A stretch of 8,245 nucleotides of DNA from Nitrospira sp. (GTDB lineage Bacteria > Nitrospirota > Nitrospiria > Nitrospirales > Nitrospiraceae), in the NCBI GenBank assembly GCA_024998705.1, contig JACOEF010000064.1, positions 1 to 8,245 of the forward strand, in the 5' to 3' direction. The translations under genes and the position numbers were made by a program. This document shows positions 1 to 6,492 of this stretch, piece by piece. The notes beneath the pieces were generated by a model, which did not search any database, was not told the origin of the DNA, and saw only the letters and a list, made by a program, of their open reading frames with translations. Each line of letters opens with the position of its first letter. Positions within the stretch are counted from its first letter, which is position 1.

Positions 1-384
1 ATCGGGATTGTGATGGGGGTCAGTGTGCCTGGATGGGCAGCGCTCGTTGCGAAGCATCACCAGCGCGCGGTGATGATGGAGATTGCATCGGAGTTGCGCA
101 TGGCGCGGCAATTGGCGATGGCGCGGCACGAGCGTATTCGAGTGGTCGTGGATGTAGAACAGTCTGAATTGCGCACGGAATGCACGGACTGCGGCAACGG
201 CCTGTTGCGTCGGTATGCGTTCGGGCAGAGGGGCACGGTCATTGAGTCCATGTCGACGAAGCCTGAAATTCTGTTTCAGCCTAGTGGTCGGTCAGCGACG
301 GCAACCACCATGATTGTAGTTGACGGTCGCCACGCATCACATCAAGTGACGGTGAGCATCACCGGTCGGGTGACCGTGTCATGA
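1..384 (+). CDS. GspH/FimT-family minor pseudopilin, 5' end cut by window edge
   Basis: The frame is open from base 1, so the start and most of the prepilin signal lie outside the window; 127 residues are visible. The first residues (IGIVMGVSVPGWAALV) look like the C-terminal half of the hydrophobic prepilin helix. The stretch that follows, with spaced Leu, Arg and Ala in SELRMARQLAMARHERI, is the typical FimT/GspH helix leading into a beta-rich domain. A CTDC pair near residues 58-61 could form a small disulfide in the periplasm. FimT/GspH proteins are low-abundance pilins at or near the pilus tip; some FimT proteins bind DNA during uptake, which cannot be judged here. The stop codon overlaps the next start (ATGA), so it is translationally coupled to the PilV-like gene. 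The GTG at 10 and ATG at 13 are not believable starts, because they fall inside the hydrophobic helix. Family call is good; exact subtype is uncertain. Confidence 0.8.
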   Translation: MGIVMGVSVPGWAALVAKHHQRAVMMEIASELRMARQLAMARHERIRVVVDVEQSELRTECTDCGNGLLRRYAFGQRGTVIESMSTKPEILFQPSGRSATATTMIVVDGRHASHQVTVSITGRVTVS

Positions 385-908
385 CACCATCTAACCTGAA
401 TAGCCTCAAGCGACGTTCCGTTTTGGTGGGTGCGCACGGATTCACCCTCGTGGAAAGCATGGTGGCCTTAGTCGTGTTATCGATCGGAATGATCGGGACG
501 ATTGGGATGTGCGAGTGGGCTGAGCGCGGTCTGCAACGCGGGGCATTGACGACGACTGCACTGGCCTTGGTGGAATCACGGCTGGAAGCCAAACGGAGTG
601 TGTCGTGGGATCAATTGTTGATGGACGATTTGGATCACGACGGCAAATTGGAATCTGCCATGCATGACGATGGCTTGCAGGATGACAGCACGAACGGCGA
701 TGGCATCTTCACGGCCAGTACCACTCAAGGCAACATTAGGCTTGTTTGGACGGTGGAGCTGAATCGAGGCAGCCACCCGGCCGGAGCGAGTTTGGCGACT
801 ATCGAGGCTCGTGCGACATTCCGAACCATAGCGGGGCAGGAGAAAGAGGTTCGGGTCCGCACGATCCGGGCCAATCCTCGGTATGTCGGGTCGTCGGTGC
901 TGTCATGA
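381..908 (+). CDS. pilV: PilV-like type IV minor prepilin (set 1)
   Basis: A 175-residue prepilin. The leader is 20 residues with basic KRR, followed by the prepilin peptidase site HG|FTLVE (cleavage between Gly20 and Phe21, Glu25 at mature +5) and a hydrophobic helix to about residue 44. This class III signal directs inner-membrane insertion and PilD processing. The helix continues into ALALVESRLEAKRS, as in PilV proteins, which help prime the pilus and sit near its tip. Residues 83-91 (DLDHDGKLE) match the start of an EF-hand-like calcium loop, and a second acidic stretch follows at 96-108. The C-terminal half (about 120-175) is beta-rich and ends in RTIRANPRYVG. The start at 381 overlaps the upstream stop by four bases and no strong Shine-Dalgarno is visible, so coupled translation is likely. 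PilV is the best name by leader, position and size, though other type IV prepilins cannot be excluded. Confidence 0.8.
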   Translation: MTPSNLNSLKRRSVLVGAHGFTLVESMVALVVLSIGMIGTIGMCEWAERGLQRGALTTTALALVESRLEAKRSVSWDQLLMDDLDHDGKLESAMHDDGLQDDSTNGDGIFTASTTQGNIRLVWTVELNRGSHPAGASLATIEARATFRTIAGQEKEVRVRTIRANPRYVGSSVLS

Positions 909-1681
909 GCCGCGGCCAGGGCCATGTTGTATGCGCACCGCCACGTTTGAAGCTCAGTTGGTGCCTCGGTACGGCCGGAGTGAGCCTCATTGAACTGTTG
1001 ATCTCCATGGCGATCAGCAGCGTTGCGATATCCGCCTCAATCCAAATGTTTTCGGCGATCGGTCTTCGCTTCTCGGCGCAACACTCGACTATGGCGACAA
1101 ATCAGGATTTGCGCCTCGGCTTGGATGTGTTGTGTAGCGAAATACGGTTGGCTGGAAGCGGGTTGTTAGGGGGAGATGCGCCGTTTCTCAAGGCGAAGTC
1201 GGATGAGGTGGCGTTCTTCGCCGGCTTGAGCGGTGAGTCGACCACTCTGACACAGATGGCAGAAATTGGTCGACAGGAATTGTCGGTAGAAGAGGGGGCC
1301 GGCTGGCCAAAAGGGAAGCAGGTTCTGGTGTGCACGGCTGCGCGGTGTCTGTGGAATCAGTTGGCGGCCGACGGCCGGAAGCAAACATTATCATTGGCGA
1401 CGCCGATGGTTGAGCCGGCTCCGATTCGGAGCGCCGTCTTCCTGCTCAATCGAGTGCGTTATTACGTGAAGCGGCAGGACGATGGAGTGCTGCGGGTCAT
1501 GCGTGATGTGGATGGTGGCTCAAGCACGCTATTGGGCGACGTGCGCCGCTTTGAGCTGCAGTACCTGGACAGGAATGGAGCTGTCACAACGGAAGTCGGT
1601 GAGGTGGTGCGGGTGCGTGTAACGATAGAGGCTGGACGACAAGGATCGATGTTAATGCGAGATGTGGCGATACGGATGTAA
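905..1681 (+). CDS. pilW: PilW-like type IV minor prepilin (set 1)
   Basis: A 258-residue protein starting at the ATG that overlaps the upstream stop (ATGA at 905-908). The frame is open back to 746, but that extension lies inside the pilV coding region and lacks prepilin character, so 905 is preferred. Prepilin site: TAG|VSLIELLIS, cleavage between Gly25 and Val26, Glu30 at mature +5, then a hydrophobic helix to about residue 45. Val rather than the usual Phe or Met at mature +1 is mildly unusual. The segment LRLGLDVLCSEIRLAGSG is the PilW hallmark (helix with an acidic/basic pair followed by AGxG). A mid-protein CTAARC pair may form a disulfide. The C-terminal region has the strand pattern RRFELQYLDRNG and VRVRVTIEA, typical of PilW. 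Expected role: inner-membrane minor pilin of the priming/tip complex. Confidence in the PilW family is good. Confidence 0.8.
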   Translation: MSRGQGHVVCAPPRLKLSWCLGTAGVSLIELLISMAISSVAISASIQMFSAIGLRFSAQHSTMATNQDLRLGLDVLCSEIRLAGSGLLGGDAPFLKAKSDEVAFFAGLSGESTTLTQMAEIGRQELSVEEGAGWPKGKQVLVCTAARCLWNQLAADGRKQTLSLATPMVEPAPIRSAVFLLNRVRYYVKRQDDGVLRVMRDVDGGSSTLLGDVRRFELQYLDRNGAVTTEVGEVVRVRVTIEAGRQGSMLMRDVAIRM

Positions 1682-1700
1682 TTGGTAAAGGGAAGAGACG

Positions 1701-3188
1701 ATGAACACAAGTATGGGGCGTTCAGGAAGCATGGTCCGGCACGATGAGCGGGGAATGGCGCTGTTGGCGGTGTTGATGGTGGTGTTCTTGTTGACCCTCT
1801 TGGGGATGACATCGATGCAGCTGGCCGGACAGGAGATGGTGAGTGCCAGTGCATTACAGGAAGAACGGCTTGCGCACCATGCTGCTGAAGCAGCGGTGGA
1901 TGTCGTGATGGGATGGTTTCACGATCCCGGACTGTTGTCGCAGGGAACGGAGGTGACGTGGCTGACGAAGCGGCTGGTAAATGCACAGGGGGACCCCTCC
2001 TATTTCGACGCGGAGGGGCGAGCGCAGTTTGTGGGGACCGGCGCTGATCCCGACGTGGTCTTTGATGCCGCCAATCTTCAGCACGATCGGCTGCTGAACG
2101 ACCCTCAAACCGGATGGTTTAAATCACTCAAGGGGCTCGCCAGGATCCTCAAGTTGCGGGTCTATGGCGCGACCAGGCCGGGATTGCTCTGCACGGTCGA
2201 GGTTACGGCGGGAGCCGGCCCTGCGTCACGTGTGACAAAGACCGTATCCGTTGAGTTCGGCGCCTATGCGGTTCCGGCGTTGCATGCGCCCATCCAGAGC
2301 GGCACATTGGGCGCCGAGTCTGCGCAATACCGGCCCGGTTCCGTGCTCGCTCATTGGGGCGAGATGGTGGTGCGGGGCAGCGCGTATTTCACTCGGCCGG
2401 AAGAGATTCCCCTCAAGAGTGGGTTGGCACCGATCACCGGGCAGGCGTATGGCGAGATGGCGCATCGGGAGGATCGATGGCTTACGATCCGCCTCGGCGG
2501 CGATGCCTATTTCGCTCAACTGCCAGCAGAGGCCTGGTCGGGGGTTCCACTGAATCTCCACACTCATCAGGAGCCCGTTCCCGGTCTCAAGGTTGATCAG
2601 TGGGACTACGACACCTTGAAGCGAATGGCCAAGCAGTTTGGACAGTACTACGGGATCGATCGTGAAGGGTTGCTTTACGCAGGCGGGACGATACAGCCAG
2701 GGTTGGGGCGCCCTGCTGCGGATGTATTTGCCTCAACGGGCCCAGGTGACCATCGAGGGTTGATTTTTGTCGATACGCTGGATGGGACAGCCCCGCGACA
2801 GGACAACCTAGGAACGATCGTGCTCGATCAAGAATATGCAGAGGGCCTCTTTGTTGTGAATGCGCATGTGCTCTGGAAGACAGGGGCGTATGGCAAACCG
2901 GTTTCCGTCCTCAGTCCGCCGCCAGAAGGTCAGCAAACTCTGGGAAGCAGGGTTCCTGTCCAGTTGCCCGGCATTCATCTACAGGGGGTCCTATATGCTG
3001 CAGGTGATGTGCGATATGCAGGGCATCTCAAGGTCTACGGGGGAGTGGTCGCACAAGGAGCGATCGTGGACAGCACGAACGGATCGGGGATGTTGGAAGT
3101 TTGGTACAACCATGATCTTCGGGAAGGTCTCGTGCAGGGTATGCCGCTGGTGGTTGTGGCGCCTGGAAGCTGGCAAGCCAAAATGTGA
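1701..3188 (+). CDS. pilX: Large PilX-like pilus assembly protein with extended C-terminal domain
   Basis: A 495-residue protein. GGGAAGAG at 1690-1697 gives a suitable ribosome binding site for the ATG at 1701. The N-terminus has the PilX_N pattern: ERG|MALLAVLMVV (cleavage after Gly18), a hydrophobic helix to about residue 40, then EERLAHHAAEAAVDV. There is no Glu at mature +5 (it is Ala23), as in PilX and GspK pseudopilins, which act at the tip or in initiation. Classical PilX is about 170-210 residues, so this one is more than twice that. Residues about 200-495 form a Gly-rich, beta-looking region with GLLYAGGTI, GLIFVDTLDG, GVLYAAGDVRYAG and VYGGVVAQGAI, suggesting a stacked beta structure; this is inference. 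It directly follows pilW, matching the fimT-pilV-pilW-pilX order. Whether the C-terminal domain is an adhesin or a tip scaffold is unknown; I do not recognise it with certainty. Confidence 0.75.
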   Translation: MNTSMGRSGSMVRHDERGMALLAVLMVVFLLTLLGMTSMQLAGQEMVSASALQEERLAHHAAEAAVDVVMGWFHDPGLLSQGTEVTWLTKRLVNAQGDPSYFDAEGRAQFVGTGADPDVVFDAANLQHDRLLNDPQTGWFKSLKGLARILKLRVYGATRPGLLCTVEVTAGAGPASRVTKTVSVEFGAYAVPALHAPIQSGTLGAESAQYRPGSVLAHWGEMVVRGSAYFTRPEEIPLKSGLAPITGQAYGEMAHREDRWLTIRLGGDAYFAQLPAEAWSGVPLNLHTHQEPVPGLKVDQWDYDTLKRMAKQFGQYYGIDREGLLYAGGTIQPGLGRPAADVFASTGPGDHRGLIFVDTLDGTAPRQDNLGTIVLDQEYAEGLFVVNAHVLWKTGAYGKPVSVLSPPPEGQQTLGSRVPVQLPGIHLQGVLYAAGDVRYAGHLKVYGGVVAQGAIVDSTNGSGMLEVWYNHDLREGLVQGMPLVVVAPGSWQAKM

Positions 3189-3290
3189 GGAGAGACAGCT
3201 CGATCGATGCGGTAGCACGGTCATGATGTTGGGTCCGATGAAGTAGACGTAATTGAATCATAGGTCCAGAGTTCAGAAAGGAATCGGTTC

Positions 3291-5089
3291 ATGAGTCGTG
3301 CGACACTCTCTATGTCTACCGTCAGCGAAGTTGTTCAAGGTGCTGGCTCTTTAGGCCAGAGCCGGTCAGTCAGCCACTACCATCAGCTCGTCGAACAGGG
3401 TTTTCTCCAACAGGGGGAGTTGGTGTCGGCCGCGGCCGAAGCGTCGAGAAAACGACTTGATTTGGCCACGGTACTTATGGAGCGATATCGTATTCCGAAG
3501 CCGGCTATCGGTGCCGCACTCGCGGAATTCTATCACTGCCCGTTTCTTGCCTATGACGAACGCATGGTCATGGAGCGGGAGTTATTGAGAAACCTCAGCC
3601 TGGATTATCTTCGAATGAATCATTGGGTTCCGCTCAGGCGGCTGGGTAGCGGCATCGAAATCCTGATCGACGATCCGTGCGATCCGGAGAAGATCTTTGA
3701 TGTGCGACGAGCGTTTCCTGGGCAGGCACTATCCTATCGAGTTGGTCTGCGTAGCGATATTGAACGGTTCTTGAGCGTCGTTCCGGGCCGAGAGTCAGGC
3801 GATGCGATCTCCGATATCCTCGGCGAACTGGTCAGTGAAGCGCAGCTCGAAGAACAACAAAATGCGACGATTGCCGCGATCACCGAAAACGATTCGGCCA
3901 TCGTCCGACTCGCCAACCAGATCATTACAGACGCCTATCGTCGCGGGGCGTCGGATATCCATATTGAACCCTATGCCGATCGAAAAGAAACCGCCGTGCG
4001 TTTCCGCGTCGACGGCACCTGTTTTACGTACATGAAAATTCCGGCCGCGTATCGACGGGCGATCGTCTCCCGCCTGAAGATTATGGCTAGCCTGGACATC
4101 GCCGAGCGCCGCAAGCCGCAGGACGGAAAAATCCGATTCAAGCTGGGAACCGGACAGGAAGTCGAATTGCGGGTGGCCACACTGCCCACGTCAGGTTTCA
4201 ATGAAGACGTGGTGATTCGCTTATTGACGGCCAACGGGCCTCGCCGCTTGGAGGAGTTGGAATTCAGCGACGAAACGCGACGACTCGTGGGGCAGTTGGC
4301 TCAGAAGCCGCACGGTATTATCCTGTGCGCTGGCCCGACCGGGTCAGGGAAGACCACTACGTTGCACGCCATTCTGTCCTCGATTAATACCGACGAACGA
4401 AAGATTTGGACGGCGGAGGATCCGATCGAGATCACGCAGGATGGATTGCGACAGGTGCAGGTGCATCCCAAGATCGGGCTCACTTTTCCACGACCATGCG
4501 GGCCTTTCTGCGAGCGGATCCGGATGTCATCATGATTGGGGAAATGCGCGATAAAGAAACGGCTGATATTGCCATCGAAGCGTCGCTCACAGGCCATCTG
4601 GTGTTCAGTACCATCCATACGAATAGTGCCGTAGAGACTGTGGTGCGCCTGCTCGACCTCGGGTGCGATCCATTTAATTTCTCGGATGCCATGTTAGGTG
4701 TGTTGGCAATGCGGTTATGTAAGCGCATCTGTTCCAACTGCCGGGAGGCCTATCATCCCACTTGCGGTGAATATGACGAACTAGTGCGGGCCTATGGAGC
4801 GAGCGATTGGGAACGTGTGCAGCGAGCGTATGATCCGGAGCTGACATTGTTTCGCGGACAGGGATGCGATGCCTGTAACCAGACCGGTTATCGTGGACGG
4901 GTGCCTATTCATGAGCTGATGGTGGTGTCTGATCCCATGAAAGCATTGATTCAGACCAGGGCGCGGACCGGCGAACTGATGGCTCTCGCCAAGCATGAAG
5001 GCATGAGGACGTTAGTGCAAGATGGCATTGAGAAAGTCCTGCAAGGTCTCACCACGTATAAACAGGTGCGGGCGGTCGCAATCAAATAG
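3291..5089 (+). CDS. pilB: PilB/GspE-type pilus assembly ATPase, split by an apparent -1 nt frameshift
   Basis: Hexameric cytoplasmic ATPase powering pilin polymerisation at the inner-membrane platform. AAAGGA about 9 nt upstream supports the ATG at 3291. The N-terminal part (about 1-165) is a GspE/MshEN-like domain. The ATPase core has Walker A GPTGSGKT (residues 348-355), the Asp box EDPIE (376-380), Walker B DPDVIMIGE (from about 410) and the His box TGHLVFSTIHTN (from about 434). A tetracysteine motif follows (CSNC 481-484, CDAC 526-529), the zinc-binding element of GspE/PilB. The frame beginning at 3291 stops at 4535 after reading PRPCGPFCERIRMSS, which is not ATPase sequence. The expected continuation, STTMRAFLRADPDV, is in the next frame and runs to the stop at 5089. 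Restoring one base at about 4484-4488 gives a normal protein of about 599 residues. All catalytic boxes survive, so sequencing error or a recent mutation is likely; as read, the product would lack Walker B. PilB is favoured over GspE by the pilVWX neighbours. Confidence 0.85.
4482..4490 (+). other. Probable frameshift site in the ATPase gene (one base missing)
   Basis: The sequence reads act ttt cca in the upstream frame. The conserved GspE/PilB sequence at this point is GLTF followed by a small residue and TTMRAFLR. Adding one T to the four-T run at 4484-4487 gives act ttt tcc acg acc atg, which restores GLTFSTTMR exactly. A ribosomal -1 slip on the T run would have the same result. I see no long homopolymer and did not find a strong stem-loop downstream, so a sequencing or assembly error, or a true mutation, is more likely than programmed recoding. 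Confidence 0.8.
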
Positions 5090-5247
5090 TGATATCGCGA
5101 TCGGCGCGTTGCACATCTCGCCACCGGGGACTCTCTGCTTTAGGGGCACTTCTGCCTGTTGAATGTGCGTGGGTGCCGCTCAGAAGATCATCGGTAAAGC
5201 TGTTAGCTGCAGCAGGGTGCGTTCTCGCAGCCTTCCACACTCAGAGG

Positions 5248-5349
5248 TTAGCCCGCGCTTCCGTCCGGCTTCACTTCCCCATCAATCTTACCCGTGCGTA
5301 GGGCTGAGAACGTCACGAATCCGACAAAAATTGTCACCGAAGTGATCAT
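5248..5349 (-). CDS. Speculative 33-residue membrane peptide ORF
   Basis: On the minus strand an ATG at 5349 opens a frame of 33 residues ending in TAA at 5250-5248. It begins with a hydrophobic stretch (MITSVTIFVGFVTFSAL) followed by a charged tail (RTGKIDGEVKPDG), the pattern of a small single-pass membrane protein. The same frame is open further upstream, into the antisense of the next gene, so the start is not fixed. Only a weak AGAG lies before the ATG, no family is recognised, and codon evidence is too short to judge. It may be a chance ORF. Confidence 0.2.
   Translation of the reverse strand: MITSVTIFVGFVTFSALRTGKIDGEVKPDGSAG
5312..5341 (+). repeat. Imperfect direct repeat GTCAC(C)GAA, 21 bp apart
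   Basis: GTCACGAA at 5312-5319 recurs as GTCACCGAA at 5333-5341, starting 21 bp later, which is two helical turns. The second copy also forms a small dyad, TCAC-CGAA-GTGA, at 5334-5345. It lies about 100 bp before the second pilin set, where a regulator could bind, but short repeats like this also arise by chance. Confidence 0.25.
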
Positions 5350-5436
5350 GGAACGCTCTAAAATGTACGCAGCTCGCGATGAATGTGCATGATATATCAA
5401 TTGGTTATGCGCTAAATTGAGAGGGAAACCATCGGC

Positions 5437-5940
5437 ATGGCACTTGCTCATCTGGCTGTTGCCATGTGTGTCTCTACCTATCTCCAACGGTCCTCTGCCG
5501 TCCGCTGCCAGAATGGCTTTACCCTCATCGAAGTGATGATCGCGGTTGCGATCGTCGGGATTTTGGCCATGGTGGCCCTCCCCAACTATCTCCAATGGAA
5601 TGCTCGTTACCAGCTGAAACAAGCCACAACAGAATTGGCTGGCAGCCTCAACTTGGCCCGTATGGCAGCGATGAATCGGAATCTCGCCGTTACTGCCACA
5701 CTGGCTCTTGTGTCAGGTAGGGTGAATGTCGATTTCGGCGGAGCACTGGCCCCGATCGTGTTGCCCCAGGCCGTCGTCGCGTTCACGGGTGGTCCGACGA
5801 TTCAATTCACCCAACAAGGGCTGAGTGGGGCAGCAGTGAATGTTCCAGTGACGTTGACCTCTCAGCAGGGAACGACCTATTCCGTGGTCGTCACTCCGGC
5901 AGGCAAGGTGAACTGGTGTACCCATGCGACGTGTCCCTAG
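5437..5940 (+). CDS. fimT: GspH/FimT-family minor prepilin (set 2)
   Basis: A 167-residue prepilin. AGAGGGA at 5420-5426, about 10 nt upstream, supports the ATG at 5437; the in-frame ATG at 5464 has no ribosome binding site. The leader is long (27 residues) and partly hydrophobic. The prepilin site is QNG|FTLIEVMIAVAI, cleaved between Gly27 and Phe28 with Glu32 at mature +5. The hydrophobic helix continues into LPNYLQWNARYQLKQATTE, and LAGSLNLARMAAMNRN is the typical FimT/GspH motif. The rest is a beta-rich domain ending in GKVNWCTHATC, a C-terminal cysteine pair resembling the disulfide-closed tail of FimT proteins. It opens the second operon and is followed closely by pilV. Expected role: minor pilin of the T4P tip/priming complex; FimT homologues in some species bind DNA, but this cannot be read from the sequence. 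Confidence 0.85.
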   Translation: MALAHLAVAMCVSTYLQRSSAVRCQNGFTLIEVMIAVAIVGILAMVALPNYLQWNARYQLKQATTELAGSLNLARMAAMNRNLAVTATLALVSGRVNVDFGGALAPIVLPQAVVAFTGGPTIQFTQQGLSGAAVNVPVTLTSQQGTTYSVVVTPAGKVNWCTHATCP

Positions 5941-5943
5941 AGG
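5939..5943 (+). promoter_or_regulatory. Ribosome binding site fixing the set 2 pilV start
   Basis: AGAGG sits across the fimT stop codon, four bases before the ATG at 5948. The in-frame ATG at 5924, inside fimT, has only a distant AAGGTG (5905-5910), so 5948 is the better start. Confidence 0.5.
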
Positions 5944-5947
5944 CCGA

Positions 5948-6472
5948 ATGAAACATAATAGAAAACCACGAGGCTTCTTCAGCCTGGTCGCAATCACGCA
6001 GCAGGGGTTTACCCTGTTGGAAGCCATGATTGCAACGGGTGTGCTTTCGGTCGGACTCCTGGGGTTGGCCGGGCTCTCAGGGATGTCGCTGGGGAAAAAT
6101 GTCGATGCCAACGACATGTCACGCGTGACCAATATTGCCGCCGATATGGCAGAACGTATTCAGAACAACCGACAACGTGTGCTGGACTATCACAATACCG
6201 ACACCACAGCTGCGTGCGCACAGAACCCGAGCACGCAGCGCATGGCGCTGGGCGATTGCACGCAGTGGCAAACGTTGCTGACAAATTCTGGTCTCGCCGG
6301 TGCCACTGGGAGTATTACAGCGACTCGACTCGATCCGGATCCCACGGCAAACCCGGTCACGATGAATCGCTTCCTGGTTACGATTACTGTCAATTGGCAG
6401 ACGAGGAAGACTGATGTGAGCACGGCACGGACCAAAACCGCAGTATTTACGACGATGGTCGCGCCTGAATAG
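5948..6472 (+). CDS. pilV: PilV type IV minor prepilin (set 2)
   Basis: A 174-residue protein from the ATG at 5948; an upstream in-frame ATG at 5924 would add eight residues and overlap fimT. The leader is basic (KHNRKPR) and the prepilin site is QQG|FTLLEAMIATGVL, cleaved between Gly20 and Phe21 with Glu25 at mature +5. The helix passes into LGLAGLSGMSLGKN, a typical PilV sequence. Next come ADMAERIQNNR and the cysteine pair in AACAQNPSTQRMALGDCTQW, where PilV proteins have a conserved disulfide loop followed by a DxxxW motif. The C-terminal half is beta-rich (FLVTITVNWQ). PilV is part of the minor pilin complex that initiates pilus assembly and is incorporated at the tip. It lies between fimT and pilW with almost no intergenic space, consistent with one operon. 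This is one of the clearest family assignments in the window. Confidence 0.88.
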   Translation: MKHNRKPRGFFSLVAITQQGFTLLEAMIATGVLSVGLLGLAGLSGMSLGKNVDANDMSRVTNIAADMAERIQNNRQRVLDYHNTDTTAACAQNPSTQRMALGDCTQWQTLLTNSGLAGATGSITATRLDPDPTANPVTMNRFLVTITVNWQTRKTDVSTARTKTAVFTTMVAPE

Positions 6473-6481
6473 CCGCAGCGT

Positions 6482-6485
6482 GGAG
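6482..6485 (+). promoter_or_regulatory. Ribosome binding site deciding the set 2 pilW start
   Basis: GGAG lies seven bases before the ATG at 6493 but only one base before the ATG at 6487. Normal spacing therefore favours initiation at 6493, two codons inside the longest frame. Confidence 0.55.
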
Positions 6486-6492
6486 CATGACA

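Larger units (their letters stand above)
5090..5436. other. Intergenic region between the ATPase gene and the second pilin set
   Basis: About 347 bp without a convincing + strand gene: the + frames here give low-complexity translations with no start supported by a ribosome binding site. I found no tRNA and no clear intrinsic terminator (no GC stem followed by a T run). I also did not find the conserved cyclic-di-GMP (GEMM-I) riboswitch blocks that precede some pilin genes in other bacteria. The right half (about 5310-5420) is AT-richer and contains TAAAAT (5359-5364) and the palindrome GATATATC (5391-5398). A promoter for the downstream operon probably lies here, but no -35/-10 pair with normal spacing can be named. 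GGCAC and GTGCC arms around 5144-5175 could form a weak hairpin. Confidence 0.6.

Noticed and set aside
746..904. Upstream extension of the set 1 pilW frame
   Set aside because: It lies wholly inside pilV and encodes Gly/Pro/Ser-rich sequence; a normal prepilin leader begins at the ATG at 905.
1462..1986. Long minus-strand frame of 174 codons
   Set aside because: It is antisense to pilW and pilX of set 1 and is Pro/Ser/Thr/Arg-rich with no recognisable domain, as expected of a shadow frame in GC-rich coding DNA.
2860..3246. Plus-strand frame overlapping the end of the long pilX gene
   Set aside because: Its translation is Cys/Trp/Arg-rich without domain character, while the overlapping PilX frame is coherent to its stop.
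3189..3290. Terminator or small gene between pilX and the ATPase gene
   Set aside because: No GC-rich stem with a T run and no start with a ribosome binding site apart from that of the ATPase.
5090..5436. Cyclic-di-GMP riboswitch or tRNA in the gap
   Set aside because: The conserved sequence blocks of GEMM-I and the arm pattern of a tRNA were looked for and not found by eye; a covariance-model search would settle it.
5438..5448. TGGCAC followed by TTGCT as a sigma-54 promoter
   Set aside because: The -24 and -12 elements are adjacent, without the required spacer of about five bases, and they lie within the fimT coding start.
5713..6132. Minus-strand frame of 139 codons under fimT/pilV of set 2
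   Set aside because: Both + strand genes there have clear prepilin motifs; the antisense frame has none.
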